Shown: in pieces, positions 1 to 11,272 of the stretch
Position numbering within the stretch: the first letter of the stretch is position 1
How the letters are laid out: each line of letters starts with the position of its first letter
Source of the DNA: Lineolata rhizophorae
Taxonomy: Eukaryota; Ascomycota; Dothideomycetes; Lineolatales; Lineolataceae
Direction of reading: 5' to 3'
DNA: 64,000 nucleotides
NCBI GenBank assembly: GCA_010093515.1
Contig: MU001674.1
Location: 1,149,469-1,213,468, forward strand
Position numbers and translations under genes: made by a program
The notes under the pieces: model-generated
The model's database searches: none
What the model was told of the DNA's origin: nothing
The model's input: the letters and a program-made list of their open reading frames with translations, nothing else

Positions 1-425
1 AGAAGGTAAGGAAAGGTAAGCGAGAGTGATAAAACGATAGCAAATGCCTGGGGACAGGATGGTCGGGAGCTATGGAATATGGTATGATTGATTGGTTCTT
101 GAGCATAGGTATGGGACGGCGTTCAAGATGTTCGGTAAGTTTGAAGCGTGGACCCTTATCGGTGATGCGGTTAGGGTGACACGCAGGCACGTGCCAAGCC
201 CAGTGCCCCTCGCGACCGCTAGACCCCTGCGTCAACAAATGCCTGCCCGCCACGAGCTGCCCGTAGCCCCGCCTCTTTCCATCAACAGCAACATTCTACC
301 TCTCGCTGTGGTCGCTTTCCCTCACTGTACCAATACGCTTCTCTCCGCAGCATAGACATACTGCACTGCCTACCTGCGCCCTGGTGTCCGGCCTTTTCGC
401 GTTCTTGACTACACTCGCGTTAGAC
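1..425. other. Upstream region of the RanGAP gene
   Basis: No gene is recognised here. The stretch is the 5' flank of the RanGAP gene. A pyrimidine-rich run ending in a good 3' splice-like site (ctccgcag, about 343-350) could be the end of a 5'UTR intron. I cannot place its donor with confidence. Confidence 0.4.
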
Positions 426-1849
426 ATGACGGACCCGAAGAAGATTTTCTCGCTTGAGGGCAAGGTCCTCAAGCTGGATACAGCCGAGGACATCGAGCCA
501 TATCTCAAGGAGCTGCGTAGCATGCCCGATGTGGAGGAGGTTCGGTTTCAGGGTAACACACTGGGTATAGGGGCCTGCGAGGCGCTGGCTAAGGAGCTAG
601 AGACGAAGAAGGGTCTAAAGGTAAGTATCCCTCTCTCCCGCTCCGTGTTACGCACTTCCTGAGAATCCGTTCAATTGCTATGATTTTCGGCTGACCATAG
701 GATGCTTACGGCTCCTCACCTACATAGATCGCAAACCTTGCCGACATCTTTACAGGCCGTCTCCTTACCGAGATTCCTCCGGCCCTAACCGCCCTCCTAA
801 ACTCCCTCCTCACTCTCCCAAACCTACACACTGTCGACCTTTCCGATAACGCATTTGGCCTTAACACTCAAGCGCCTCTCATCTCCTTCCTTTCTGCGCA
901 CACTCCCCTGCGCCACCTCATCCTGAACAATAATGGGCTCGGCCCTAAAGCCGGCGCCCTCATCGGTGAGGCACTGCATGCGCTCGCCACAAAGAAGACC
1001 GAGCTGTCTACAGCGGCTACCCCACCACCGCCCCTCGAGACCATCGTTTGCGGCCGCAATCGTCTCGAGAACGGCAGCATGGCGAGCTGGGCGCGAGCGT
1101 GCGCGGCGTTGGCGCCAGGTCTGACGGAGCTGCGCCTGGCGCAGAACGGAATCCGGCAAGAAGGCATGCGCACGCTGCTGCGCGACGGGCTGGCGCCGGC
1201 CGCAACGGCGCTCAAGGTGCTCGATGTGCAGGACAACACGTTCACGGCGACGGCGGCGCGCGCGCTTGCGGACGCGGTGCCCCGTTGGCGCGCGCTCAAG
1301 GAGCTGGGCGTCGGTGACTGCTTGCTGAGCGCGCGCGGCGGCGTCATGCTCGGCGACGCGCTAGCCGAGGGCCAGAATGAAATGCTTGAGGTGCTGAGGC
1401 TGCAGTATAACGATATTGATGCGAAGGGCGTGCGCAAGATCGCTGAGGCGAAGAGCTGGGGCAAGGTGCCGAAGTTGCGCCGTGTGGAGCTGAACGGTAA
1501 CAAGTTCTCCGAGGAAGACGAGGCGGTGGATATGTTGCGTGAGGGACTGAGGGAGATTAGGGAGAAGCATGGACCGCCGATGGAGGAGGGTGAGCATGAG
1601 GACTGGGGCATTGATGAACTGGATGAGCTGGAGAGCGAGGAAGAAGAGGAAGAGGAGGAAGAGGAGATCGAGGAAGAAGAAGAACGCGAGGAGGAGGAAG
1701 AGGAGAAGAAGGAGCAGAAGGAAGAGGTCGAGGAAAAGGCGAAGGGCGAAGTTCGCGCGGCTCAGCAGGCGGAGGCCGAGAATGTTCCCCAGGAAAAAGA
1801 TAAGAAAGTCGACGAGCTGGCTGACATGCTTGGAAAGACTGGCTTGTAG
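426..1849 (+). CDS. rna1: Ran GTPase-activating protein (RNA1/RanGAP1 type)
   Basis: Two exons, 426-620 and 728-1849, with a phase-0 intron 621-727 (gtaagt...tag), give 438 aa. RanGAP stimulates GTP hydrolysis by Ran in the cytoplasm, which maintains the Ran gradient for nuclear transport. The N-terminus (KIFSLEGK, then LKLDTAEDIEPYLKEL) is the family opening. It is followed by a ladder of leucine-rich repeats of RanGAP type, including LILNNNGLGPKAG, which matches the segment carrying the asparagine used in Ran catalysis in the fission yeast protein. The tail (about residues 340-410) is almost all Glu with some Lys/Arg, the usual acidic C-terminus, and ends in a short conserved helix (ELADMLGKTGL). 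I chose the ATG at 426 because the upstream in-frame codons lack an ATG and the family starts here. Identity is very likely. Confidence 0.95.
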
Positions 1850-2785
1850 ACTTTCCAAAGTCCGGTTCCAATTCCGTTCTCGCGGCTCTTGGCTAATCTG
1901 GAAAGGAGATTCATTTGGGTAGGTGCATGCAGGCGTCTCTTTCCTTTTGGGTGCAAAGACCATATGGCGGGGGGTAGCACTGCTGGCGGAGCGGAATTGG
2001 TTTAGAGCGTTGGAAACATATGGCAGTGTTTTTTGATATTAACGGGAAGTAGTCTGGGGTTCTTAGGAAGAGTGAACTTGATACCAGCGAGCACATACCC
2101 ACTAGACAAATAGTAAAAACGTTCTATAATCTTCGAGTACATGACGGCAATGGAAAGTCCATGTTGATTAGCGTAATGCCATTCCCGCTTTCTAGTGTGC
2201 AAGTGGTTCCTCACTTCAGTCAGTGCCAATTTAAAGAAGTATTTCTCGATAATTACTACTCCTGTAAAGAGTACTCCGTGTGTTGCCCATCAACCTACCT
2301 GTAGGGGGGATCGCTCTGCCGTTCTACCGTAAAATAATGACATAGGCCACAATGCATATTGAACATGAACTTAGTGCAGCCTTAGTACCAAATACCTCGG
2401 GCGGAAGAGAGGTGGTAAACATGATGTTGAATACCTGGAAAGAGCAATAAATCAAAGCAAGTGCCGCCAACTTCCTAATTGACCTGGATACTCCTGGGCT
2501 TCATGCAGTTCCTCCGCTAACCTTCCGACTCCGTCCATCCCCGTTGAATGGCTTCGTGAGTGCAGATCTGCACAATAAGGAAATAGGGTCAAAAACCTAG
2601 ACTAGAACTAGCACAAGACTTGAAAAATGATAGCACACACTCGCCAAGGTCGTTGTTAGGTTGCCTTCCACTCCTCGTTCTCCACACTTCATCGCCTTGC
2701 AACAAGGCCTTCGGCAATAGGGACCAACTTCTCCTGCGCTTGTTACCTATCTGGCATACTACGTCTCCTCCACCACACTTATCGT
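1850..2785. other. Intergenic, convergent 3' flanks
   Basis: This lies between the 3' ends of the RanGAP gene (plus) and SPT2 (minus). I see no coding signal that holds for more than about 100 codons and no repeats. It is probably the 3'UTRs of both genes plus spacer. Confidence 0.4.
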
Positions 2786-4108
2786 TTAGAATTTCTTCTT
2801 CTTCGCCGCCGCCTCCGCACTCTTCTGCATCAACATTCGCTTCCTCCTTTCCTTCTCGCGACGATGCTCTTCCTCCTGCTGTAGCGCCTCCTCGTCCTCC
2901 TTTCGCGCCAGCCTTGTGCTCAATTCTTCCTCCATCCACACATCCTCCATGCCGGCTTCCATATCAGACTCGGATTCGTAGTCGTCCTCGTCCTCTTCGT
3001 TCTCGTCCGTGAAGTAGCCGTAGTATTTGTCATTCTGCGGCTCCTTTCCACCGGTAGTACTAGACTTACGGCCAGCCTTGGCGTTCTGTTGCTGTTGTCC
3101 AGGCTTCTTCGCCGAGCCCACACCCATAGTCCCCTTGTAGGCCGGAGCAGCAGGGGCGGACTGCCTCATCGTGCCCTTGTATCCCAGATCCGCGCGCGGC
3201 TTCTTGCGCTCTTTCTGCTGCTCATTACCAGCCTTGCCAGCCGCCTCTGCACTCGAGTTCCGGCTGTGACCACTACTAGCGCCAGCGGTAGTCCCTGGCT
3301 TGACAGCATGCTTGGCCGCTAGCTTCTGCTCCTTTAGCGCCTTCTTCGTGAGCGGCTTCTTCTCGATAGGCTTGTGCTTGATCGTCCCGACCGCCGTCGC
3401 CGCCTGCGACGCCGCCTGCGCGCGAGCCAAAATCTCTTTATAGGAGCCTTTCTTTGGGGGTGGTTTGTTTGAGACTGCAGGCCCCGCGCTTGCAGCCGCG
3501 GGCTTAGCGGCTCCAGCCCCGCCAGCGGTAGGTCTCGATGCGGTCGTCGGAGAAGCAACGGGCGGTTTGTTTGAGGCTGCAGGTCCCGCGCCTGCAGCAG
3601 TGGGCTTAACGGCTCCGGCCCCGGCGGCGGCTGGTCGAGACGCGGCCGTCTGAGAAGCTACGAACGGTTTCGCGCCTGGGAGACGCGCGCCTGGGGGCTG
3701 CTGTTGGCTATCTTTGCGTGGGATTTTTGGGCGGTCATCGCGGAGAGCGGACGCATCGGTACTAGCTTTGCGCTTCAGCTCAGAAGCGCTTGAGTTTTGT
3801 TTGGTGGCAGCGGCGTAATCCTTCCGGTTGTCAGAAGACGAGACAGGTGCGCTGGGTCGAGGCGCCGTCTGCTTGCTGACATTATTGTTGCTCGCCCCGG
3901 CGGTCGGGGCGGTTGGAGATGGCGTCGGCTTGCTAACAGTACCGGGAGTCGTAGGGCTAGCCACGTTTGGCGGTCTTCCCGTCCCGATAGAGGATAGAAC
4001 AGAGTTGAGGAACTACACCGTAGAGATCCGGTGCACATGTAAGCAAACGAGAGTGCAGCCGGAGACCAGAGAAGGATGAACGAAAACGAGACTGTAACTT
4101 ACGCTCAT
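2786..4108 (-). CDS. SPT2: SPT2 chromatin protein (HMG-like histone chaperone)
   Basis: Two exons: a six-base first exon, 4108-4103 (ATG AGC), then 4012-2786 after an intron at 4013-4102 (gtaagt...gtag). The product is 410 aa. Joining restores the family N-terminus MSFLNSVLSSIGTG, and that is the reason for calling the tiny exon. The middle is Ala/Pro/Lys-rich and disordered, with near-repeats around SNKPPVAS and GAAKPAA. The conserved C-terminal SPT2 region (about residues 330-410) has YYGYFTDENEEDED, DVWMEEE and a basic Arg/Lys-Ala end. In yeast, Spt2 binds H3-H4 and works with elongating RNA polymerase II. The gene is divergent from the P2 gene across about 780 bp. Without the six-base exon a prediction would start inside at 3964 and lose the conserved N-terminus. 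Confidence 0.92.
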
Positions 4109-4891
4109 GGTCGTTCTCCCCGTCGAATGGAGCCGGATCAGAATCCCTTATCCTAAGATAGGTTGTCACCAGTGGTTGGTGGCAGTGACGTGGTCGACCA
4201 TGACTTTGCAAGCGGTGCTGGGCGGTAGCCGAGGCTTTTTATAGGGACGAGCAGGCCGATATAGGACGGCAGGCAGTGCAGGCCAAACTGGTCGAGCACG
4301 AGTTCGGGCCCGGGTTTGTGACGGTGGAATACTATCCTTTCACCCTTGGCTGGCTGCCGGGCACGAAAAACGGAGGAAACTGTAGTGTATGCTGGCGCAG
4401 GCGAGGAGCAGGCGTGGGAAGAGAGAGGCAAGAAGGGGAGTGAAAGTCTCGGAGGCGTGCAGGTGTCCAGTCCCAATCGGCGGTGGCTACTAACTCAACA
4501 CCTTGTGGCGGCCGGACTCAGCAATCGGGCTTTGCGGCGACGCCCGGCAGGGAGAGCGGCCACGCTTTGCCGGCTTAGGCCTAGCCCGAGCCCGCTTAGC
4601 CGCGCGCTGTGACTGGTCGCTTGCCTCCCGCACCACCGCACCGCCCGCAACAAATTACGGAGGTCGCATATCGCGGGCTTCTACCTTCATCCATCCAGCT
4701 CTCTTCCGCTCACCGCGCATTAAGAACTCGACGACTCAGTCTCCGCCCAACTGCGGTTAAATCGATTGTTTCTCGTGTTCTTAATCCTTCAAACAGGTAA
4801 GTGTGCAGTTATCTATTTTACCTCCATCGCCATTTTCTCGAGATATATGCGCCCAAAGAAAGTCTCTAACAAAATTGCGCAGCGAACAAAA
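4109..4891. promoter_or_regulatory. Shared divergent upstream region, SPT2 / P2
   Basis: This is the head-to-head intergenic region between SPT2 (minus) and the ribosomal P2 gene (plus). It is GC-rich around 4500-4620 and carries the P2 5'UTR intron at its right end. I cannot name specific factor sites. A shared promoter is inferred from the arrangement only. Confidence 0.5.
4797..4882 (+). other. Probable 5'UTR intron of the P2 gene
   Basis: A gtaagt donor at 4797 and a pyrimidine-poor but plausible gcgcag acceptor ending at 4882 lie just nine bases before the P2 ATG. Introns in 5'UTRs are common in fungal ribosomal protein genes. Inferred from splice signals only. Confidence 0.55.
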
Positions 4892-5305
4892 ATGAAGCAC
4901 CTTGCAGCCTACCTTCTCCTCGGCCTAGGCGGCAACACCAGCCCGTCCGCCTCCGATATCAAGGGTGTCCTCGACTCCGTGGGCATCGAGGCTGACGACG
5001 ACCGCCTCGAGAAGCTCCTGTCTGAACTCGAGGGCAAGGACATCCAGGAGGTGCGTTCATCTCCCACTCGTTCGCACAAGCGGCTTTCTTGTATTTTCAT
5101 CGATACTTACGCTGGTGCTCTTCTGTAGCTCATCTCCGCCGGTACCGAGAAGCTCGCGTCCGTCCCGTCCGGTGGTGCCGGCGCGCCTGGTGCTGCCGCG
5201 GCTGCTGGTGGCGCTGCGCCAGCCGCTGAGGAGGCTAAGGTGGAGGAGAAGGAAGAGGAGAAGGAGGAGTCTGACGAGGACATGGGCTTCGGTCTGTTCG
5301 ACTAA
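4892..5305 (+). CDS. RPP2: 60S acidic ribosomal stalk protein P2
   Basis: Exons 4892-5050 and 5129-5305, with a phase-0 intron 5051-5128, give 111 aa. P2 pairs with P1 on the ribosomal stalk, where it recruits translational GTPases. The N-terminal dimerisation domain ([43 protein letters not shown]) is clearly of P2 rather than P1 type. An Ala/Gly hinge and a Glu-rich segment follow, and the protein ends in the invariant [10 protein letters not shown]. Length is normal for the family. The next gene downstream on the same strand encodes another ribosomal protein (S15), so two translation genes lie in tandem about 560 bp apart. Confidence 0.97.
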
Positions 5306-5865
5306 ACCGGGGGGGCAATTTAAAAATGAGTTATGCCTTGATATCAATGCAAGCGATGAATGGCCGTGCTCCAAAATGCGCTAGGAATGGATGGGGGAAG
5401 TTGTGCGCGCTAGATTCCGGGCTGGAGTATAAGGACCGATGATCTTCGAGGTCGGTCTGAAGGTGGAGTTTGTGTGTGCTGCTCCTGGAATTTGGCCGTG
5501 CTTCTCCTAGTCAGGTCCGAATATCAGATTCTGCTTGCAAACTTCTCATTGCTCATCATCGTTGTGAAAACATCCATGAATTAGAAAACTGAATAATTTC
5601 GGAGGTTCTGCTCCATAGAAATATGAAAATCAACATGTCGGCTTTGGGAAGATCTTGTTGTCGTGTTAGGTTGCGCTTGATGCCAAGACCGACCCTAGGC
5701 TCGCGAGCTCGCTTACCAAATTTCGTTGCCCACAGTGGGAGCGCCTTGTCCCGCAGCGCGCTACACACCTCCACTTGAATTAGAACACGACCGCCGCCCA
5801 CACCATCCCACGACCGCGTCTTCATCGAAGTCATCTCCAACCAGTAGACTTCGATAACCTTCAAG
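5306..5865 (+). promoter_or_regulatory. P2 3' flank and S15 promoter region
   Basis: This is the spacer between two tandem ribosomal protein genes. It contains the 3'UTR of P2 and the promoter and 5'UTR of S15. A GC-rich block at about 5695-5765 lies roughly 100-170 bp before the S15 ATG. No gene is seen on either strand. Confidence 0.45.
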
Positions 5866-6742
<877 letters not shown>

Positions 6743-7029
6743 TGGATGCTTTGGGTTCAAGAAGGTTGCGGTATGGGATGACTTCGAGGGCGAAACGACT
6801 TGACTAGATATTATTCAATCGATCAAGAGTTTCCCCTAACTAAGAATGCGTCGTGCGGATTAAGTGATACACGACCTCACCGAATCAAAAGCTTTCATTC
6901 CACGGAACTTCAAATGCATTCGGTGGCTGATAGCTGGCAGGCGTGACTGATCTTAAGCACTTGAACCCTATTTAGGGATGCAGTTCGCTATACCATGAAT
7001 GGTATCGCTTATATTGATACAGGGTAGAA

Positions 7030-8595
7030 TTACAGTTCATCTAAGATCCTAAAGACCTTATTCTCTTCGTCCGGTGACTTCGCGGCAGCACTTGGAGTTG
7101 TTGACGAAGATAGTGGCTTCCCCTCTTGAATGTCATACAAGATATCCTTAACGGAATCCGGCACGGTCAAATTTTCAATATCCTTACTCTGAGGACGCGG
7201 CGTGTCCGGGAAAGGATCATGTGGATGCTCCTCGAAGAAGTGTATGATCACGATGATCAAAATAAGCCCAGCCACAGTCCCCAACAACCCCCATAAAATA
7301 CGTAGACGGCCTATCATGTATCAATGTCAGCAACAGTCTGCATGTATCATGAAATGGAACTCTCCACTTACGTATGACTTTGGCCCGCCATTCCTCATCC
7401 TTTCTCTCCCTCTCCGTGACCGCCTCCTTCGCCTTTTCCAGCCGCGCTTTCAGCTCCTCCGCCTTCTCCCTGCTCGTCTTCATCCTGGCTTCTAGCTCCT
7501 CCACCTTATGCAGCTGGGACGCGAAGCCTCCGAAAGCGTCGATCTGGTGGGCGATATCGGCTTCGAGGGTGTCGGCGTCGGAATCGAAATCCCGGCGCAG
7601 GTGGCGGGCCGCATCGGTTAAGTCCTGCAAGGCGTCGACTGAGGCCTGGATGGAGTGGGCTTTCTCTAGTATGGCATAGTATGTGTCGTCAAGCTGGCGT
7701 GTTGTGCGGAAGGAAAGGGCGGATAGGGCGGAGAGTGTGGTCTGGAGTTCTCTGTATATGAGCGACTGTCGTTAGCATTCCCAGTGCCCGATACTGTGCA
7801 TACAGAACGACGATTCCAGTGGGCGACTCACTCCTCTCGTCTCCTCTCTTTCTCCTTCTCCCTCTCCAAATCGCCTGGCCGAACCACTGGAGCGGTATCA
7901 AACCCCCACTGGCTCCACCCATTGTCTTTCACATCCGCTTCTCCCTCTGTCGCTGCACCTCCGCTCCTCCCCGCCAGAGCACTACCGTCCCGTCCTCCCC
8001 CTCCGCTACCATCACCGCCGCTACCACCACTGCCCCCCTGCGCCACGCCCGTTCGGCTCGCCGTCTGTTTCAAGAAGTCGCTGAACGACACCGGCGCGTG
8101 CGGCTGGATAGCCGAGGCCACGACGTCGCGCGCATAGTAATGCGAGCGGCTTCCTCCGCCGCTGCCGCCTCCGCTACCACCGCCAGCACCAGTGCCAGCA
8201 CTAGGGCCGCCGCTTCCTCCCTCCCCGCTACCTCCGCCGTGGTGCCCGTACTGCTGCTGCTGCTGCTGCGCATCGCGGTCGCGGTGCTTGTCGCGCTCGC
8301 GCTGATGCCGGCGGCGGTGGTGCCGGTCGGACCCGGCGTCCTTGTCGCCCGACGAGGAGTGCGCCCTGTGGTGGTGGCGGTGGAACTTCCGGCTCGAGGA
8401 GGAGGACCCTCCCGGCGCGTGGTGCGCGTCCGACGGTGGCTGCAGTTGCGGTTGCGGTTGCGGTTGCGGCTGCGGCTGCGGAGTCTGGCCGGAGGGGCGA
8501 ACGCCGGTGGCAAGTTTGGGGAGGGCCGTGTGCGAGCGCCGAAGGGGGAGCTCCTTGCGGAGGTCGAGGTGTGCGGCCGGGTTGGGGGAATCCAT
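7030..8595 (-). CDS. Disordered / coiled-coil protein with one C-terminal TM helix
   Basis: I do not recognise the family. Three exons (8595-7832, 7751-7372, 7310-7030) joined at gtgagt and gtaagt donors give 474 aa. Residues 1-230 are low complexity: a PQ repeat, His/Arg-rich HRHHHR, a run of seven Gln, and Gly/Ser stretches. A conserved-looking patch (SFSDFLKQTASRTG) sits near residue 175. Residues 255-380 are helical and charged with heptad character (VEELEARMKTSREKAEELKA). A hydrophobic helix at about 388-406 (LLGTVAGLILIIVIIHFF) is followed by a 68-residue polar tail. The layout suggests a membrane-anchored coiled-coil protein, but I see no SNARE zero-layer pattern I would trust. An in-frame ATG at 8691 would add 32 residues. 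I prefer 8595 because MDSPNPAAHLDLRKEL looks like a real N-terminus. Confidence 0.75.
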
Positions 8596-8993
8596 GGCCG
8601 TGAGAGTGAGGAGGGGAGGTGGTTGTGGTGGATTCGGGGCGGGAGATGGAGTGATGGATAAGGGAGCTTGGGCCGAAGCGACGAGGCGCATATACTGTAT
8701 GCGCGTAGCAGCAAACTCTACGTTGGCTTTGAGGGTAAAATAAGGACCCAAAACATTAGATTTATTGGCTGGCCCTGATTCTGTGCGGAGACGTGTTTCA
8801 AAAATTTTCTATTGCCTTGTCTGGCTACATAAGCTTGAATGTTCACTGGACCGCTTCGGAGCTCTCTCCGTATAAATACGCTGTCTAAACACCGAACACT
8901 TAGAAAACGCCGAACGCCTTCCACATGCAATTGGTGCCATGCACATGCTATTTCCTATCCCTAGAAATACTCATCGCGGGTATCACACGTCCA
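8596..8993. other. Intergenic spacer
   Basis: This is the upstream region of the coiled-coil protein gene and the 3' flank of CGR1, both on the minus strand. No gene or repeat is recognised. Confidence 0.4.
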
Positions 8994-9496
8994 TTAAGAC
9001 TTAAGCATCTTATTCCTTTTCTCTCGTCTCTTCAGCCGCTCCACCCTCTTCTTATGCATCTTCTCCGCCATTTTTGCATACCGCTCCTTCTCCGCCTTGG
9101 CCTCCCGCTTGTCTTTGATTGCTTGTATCCGACGCTGCAAATTATCGACCCTGTTAGTCCTCCGTCCGCTAGACAAACTGCGCTCTTCGAACAAGGAACT
9201 CTGAACTGATTCGTACCTGTCTCTCTGCCTCCTTCTCTTCCTTCATTTCCCTCTCCTTTGTCCTGGTTGCGGCGAGCGCTTTCCGCTCTTCTGTGCGTTT
9301 GGCGTACGATGTGAGGCCGGCCTTGGGGCGGAAAGCGGACTTGGGTTGGTGCCATTGCTTGCCTACAAATTTTATCGAGCGGATTAGCGAGAAAGAATCT
9401 GGACGTTGACAGCGCTTCGCGCATACCATTTTTGCGCATGCCAACCGCCTGTGGCTTTGAAGCATTAGGCGCTGCGATTGACCCTTCCGTTGACAT
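8994..9496 (-). CDS. CGR1: rRNA-processing protein Cgr1
   Basis: Three exons (9496-9427, 9362-9217, 9134-8994) with introns 9363-9426 and 9135-9216 give 118 aa, the usual Cgr1 length. In yeast Cgr1 is a nucleolar protein needed for 60S pre-rRNA processing. After a short variable start (MSTEG...) come the family signature [20 protein letters not shown] and [12 protein letters not shown] long, highly charged Lys/Arg/Glu helix to the C-terminus includes [15 protein letters not shown] and ends [12 protein letters not shown]. Both splice junctions are supported because they join signature halves in frame. It is divergent from the PMP24 gene. Confidence 0.93.
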
Positions 9497-10181
9497 TGTC
9501 GCGGGGCGCTGGGAGCAAGGTTTTGGAACGAGCGCGACGGCTATCTGCCAGAATGATTTTGTGCGGCCCAAACGTGAAGACCCTAATGTATGTACTAACG
9601 CTCGACGCTAATATTGATAAGATAGCCGAGCACCCGACTTGACGGGATTTCCACTCTATCTCACTTCGGCGCGATATATCTTGGCCTTACGAAAAGCTTC
9701 GGTAGGGATATTAGAACGTCGAGTTGAGATACTAATGGCACAGGATTTTCACTCGGGAAAACTCCCTGTAGAAATCGGAAGAATCGTGCCATAAAACCGG
9801 GCTGTCTAGTACAGCGGTACAGCTCATGCTAAGCACTTCAAACGTTGGATTGAACCCATTTTAATTCGAGGATTTCCAACCTATCGGCTCAGCGATGAAA
9901 AAGTGCCTAGCGAAATGCTAGTTGGCGTTGGCGTTGCGTCACAGACGCTTTTGGGAGCCACGGGCCAACGGGGGCCTCTCACATGCTCGCACTGCCGGAC
10001 CCTGGACGCGCCTAGGCCTCGGCTTATGGGCACCACATTTGTCGCGATGCGGTAGCAGGAACCGTTTGCTCCCATGGTGTCCTCCAACGCATTTTATGAA
10101 AGTCCAAAGCACCCCATCTGCATGCGCCGAACCCAAATATACGCTATTTAAATCTCACCGACCTATTCCTTTGCGAAACCC
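9497..10181. promoter_or_regulatory. Divergent upstream region, CGR1 / PMP24
   Basis: This is the head-to-head spacer of about 0.7 kb between CGR1 (minus) and the PMP24-like gene (plus). No coding signal is visible. A shared promoter is possible but unproven. Confidence 0.4.
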
Positions 10182-11272
10182 ATGCCCGCTCGCATCCTCC
10201 GGCACCACGCGACGTCATCCCTAGGTGTCGACAACGGCCGAGGCCGCAGGGCCGGGTAGAAACACCAGACCGCGCAGCGCAAGCGCGCTCTGAGGCATCA
10301 TGGACGGGTTGAAGAGCTTAGAGGCACGCGCGCACTTTTGGTGCGATCTGAACATAGGTACGATCAATGGAAGGCTAACGGGGCGGAACCCAAGCACAGG
10401 CGACACTCGACGGCATCATCGCCGACCCGGCCTACCACAACCTCTTCACGCTGGTGAAGGGATTCCGCAATGGCATCGTGTACGGGACCAAGGTCCGTTT
10501 CCCGCATGCGCTGGTCATGATATTCCTCTTCCGGCACGGGACGTAAGCATCATCCCTCCCCCTCCGACGACCCCTCGAGGAGCACCTATACATACATGCC
10601 AATGGTCCCCACCGCTAACCACCTGGTGCATCACCACCACCACAGTTTCCGCCACAAGCTCCACCTCGTCCTGCAAGCGACGCGTCACCACGCGCGCAAC
10701 CTCGGCTTCTTCTGCATCACCTACAAGACGTCCATGTACATCCTGCGGGTGCTCTCGCCGACGGGCAAGGAAGGCCACTACGACTCCTTCGTGGCCGGGC
10801 TCGTGGGCGGCTACCTCGTCTTCGGCCGCGGCATCCACTCCTCGGTCAACCAGCAGATCGTCATCTACGTCTTCGCGCGTGTCGTGCTGGCCGTGGCGAA
10901 GCTGCTCGTGCAGCGGCCGGACGAGGGCCGCCGCAGGGGCGGCGGCGGCGGGTGGGGGCTCATCAGGGATGAGGCGCTGAGGAGGAAGGTCGAGGGCAGC
11001 GCGTGGACCGTCTTCGCGACCGTCAGTTGGGCCGCCGTCATGTACCTGTTTCGCTGGCACCCCGAAACGATCCAGCCGAGCTTGAGGAGCAGCATGCACT
11101 ACATGTGAGTCCATTGTTTCTTCGTCGTGGGGTGCGGGAGCCCAGACGCGCCCCGGGCACGGAGAATGGGAGTGAGGCGAGGTTGACGGTGTTTGCGCTG
11201 ACTGGGTGGTGTAGTTACGAGGATTGCGAGAAGTTCTCGGACCTGCGGACGCTGTTGTGGCGGAACAAGTAG
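10182..11272 (+). CDS. PXMP4: Peroxisomal membrane protein PMP24/PXMP4 (Tim17-related family)
   Basis: Core exons are 10395-10542, 10646-11104 and 11215-11272. The protein carries the family hallmarks NLFTLVKGFRNGIVYGTKVR, FPHALVMIFLFRHGT, VFGRGIHSSVNQQI, TIQPSLRSSMHYIYED and a C-terminal LRTLLWRNK. These match the animal PXMP4 blocks (KGFRNGAVYGAKIRAPHALV; QPSLQSSM.YLYED). The product is an integral peroxisomal membrane protein of unclear biochemical role, with several membrane segments. The first exon is uncertain. My model uses ATG 10182 with exon 10182-10224 and a 170-nt intron, total 235 aa. The alternative is ATG 10300 with a donor at about 10356, but its intron would be only about 40 nt. 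A Gly-rich loop (about residue 160) is longer than in relatives I know. Confidence 0.88.

Noticed and set aside
1361-1963. Minus-strand frame rich in Leu/Phe over the RanGAP tail
   Set aside because: It is the complement of the poly-Glu codons and mimics membrane helices. The plus-strand gene is certain.
7819-8661. Plus-strand frame of 280 codons antisense to the coiled-coil gene
   Set aside because: Product of simple repeats (Ala/Thr/Arg runs) that mirrors the Gly/Gln-rich coding strand. The minus-strand gene has consistent splicing and domains.
9840-9870. ggattgaaccc resembling a tRNA T-arm on the minus strand
   Set aside because: The surrounding bases do not form a T stem, acceptor stem or A box at the right distance.
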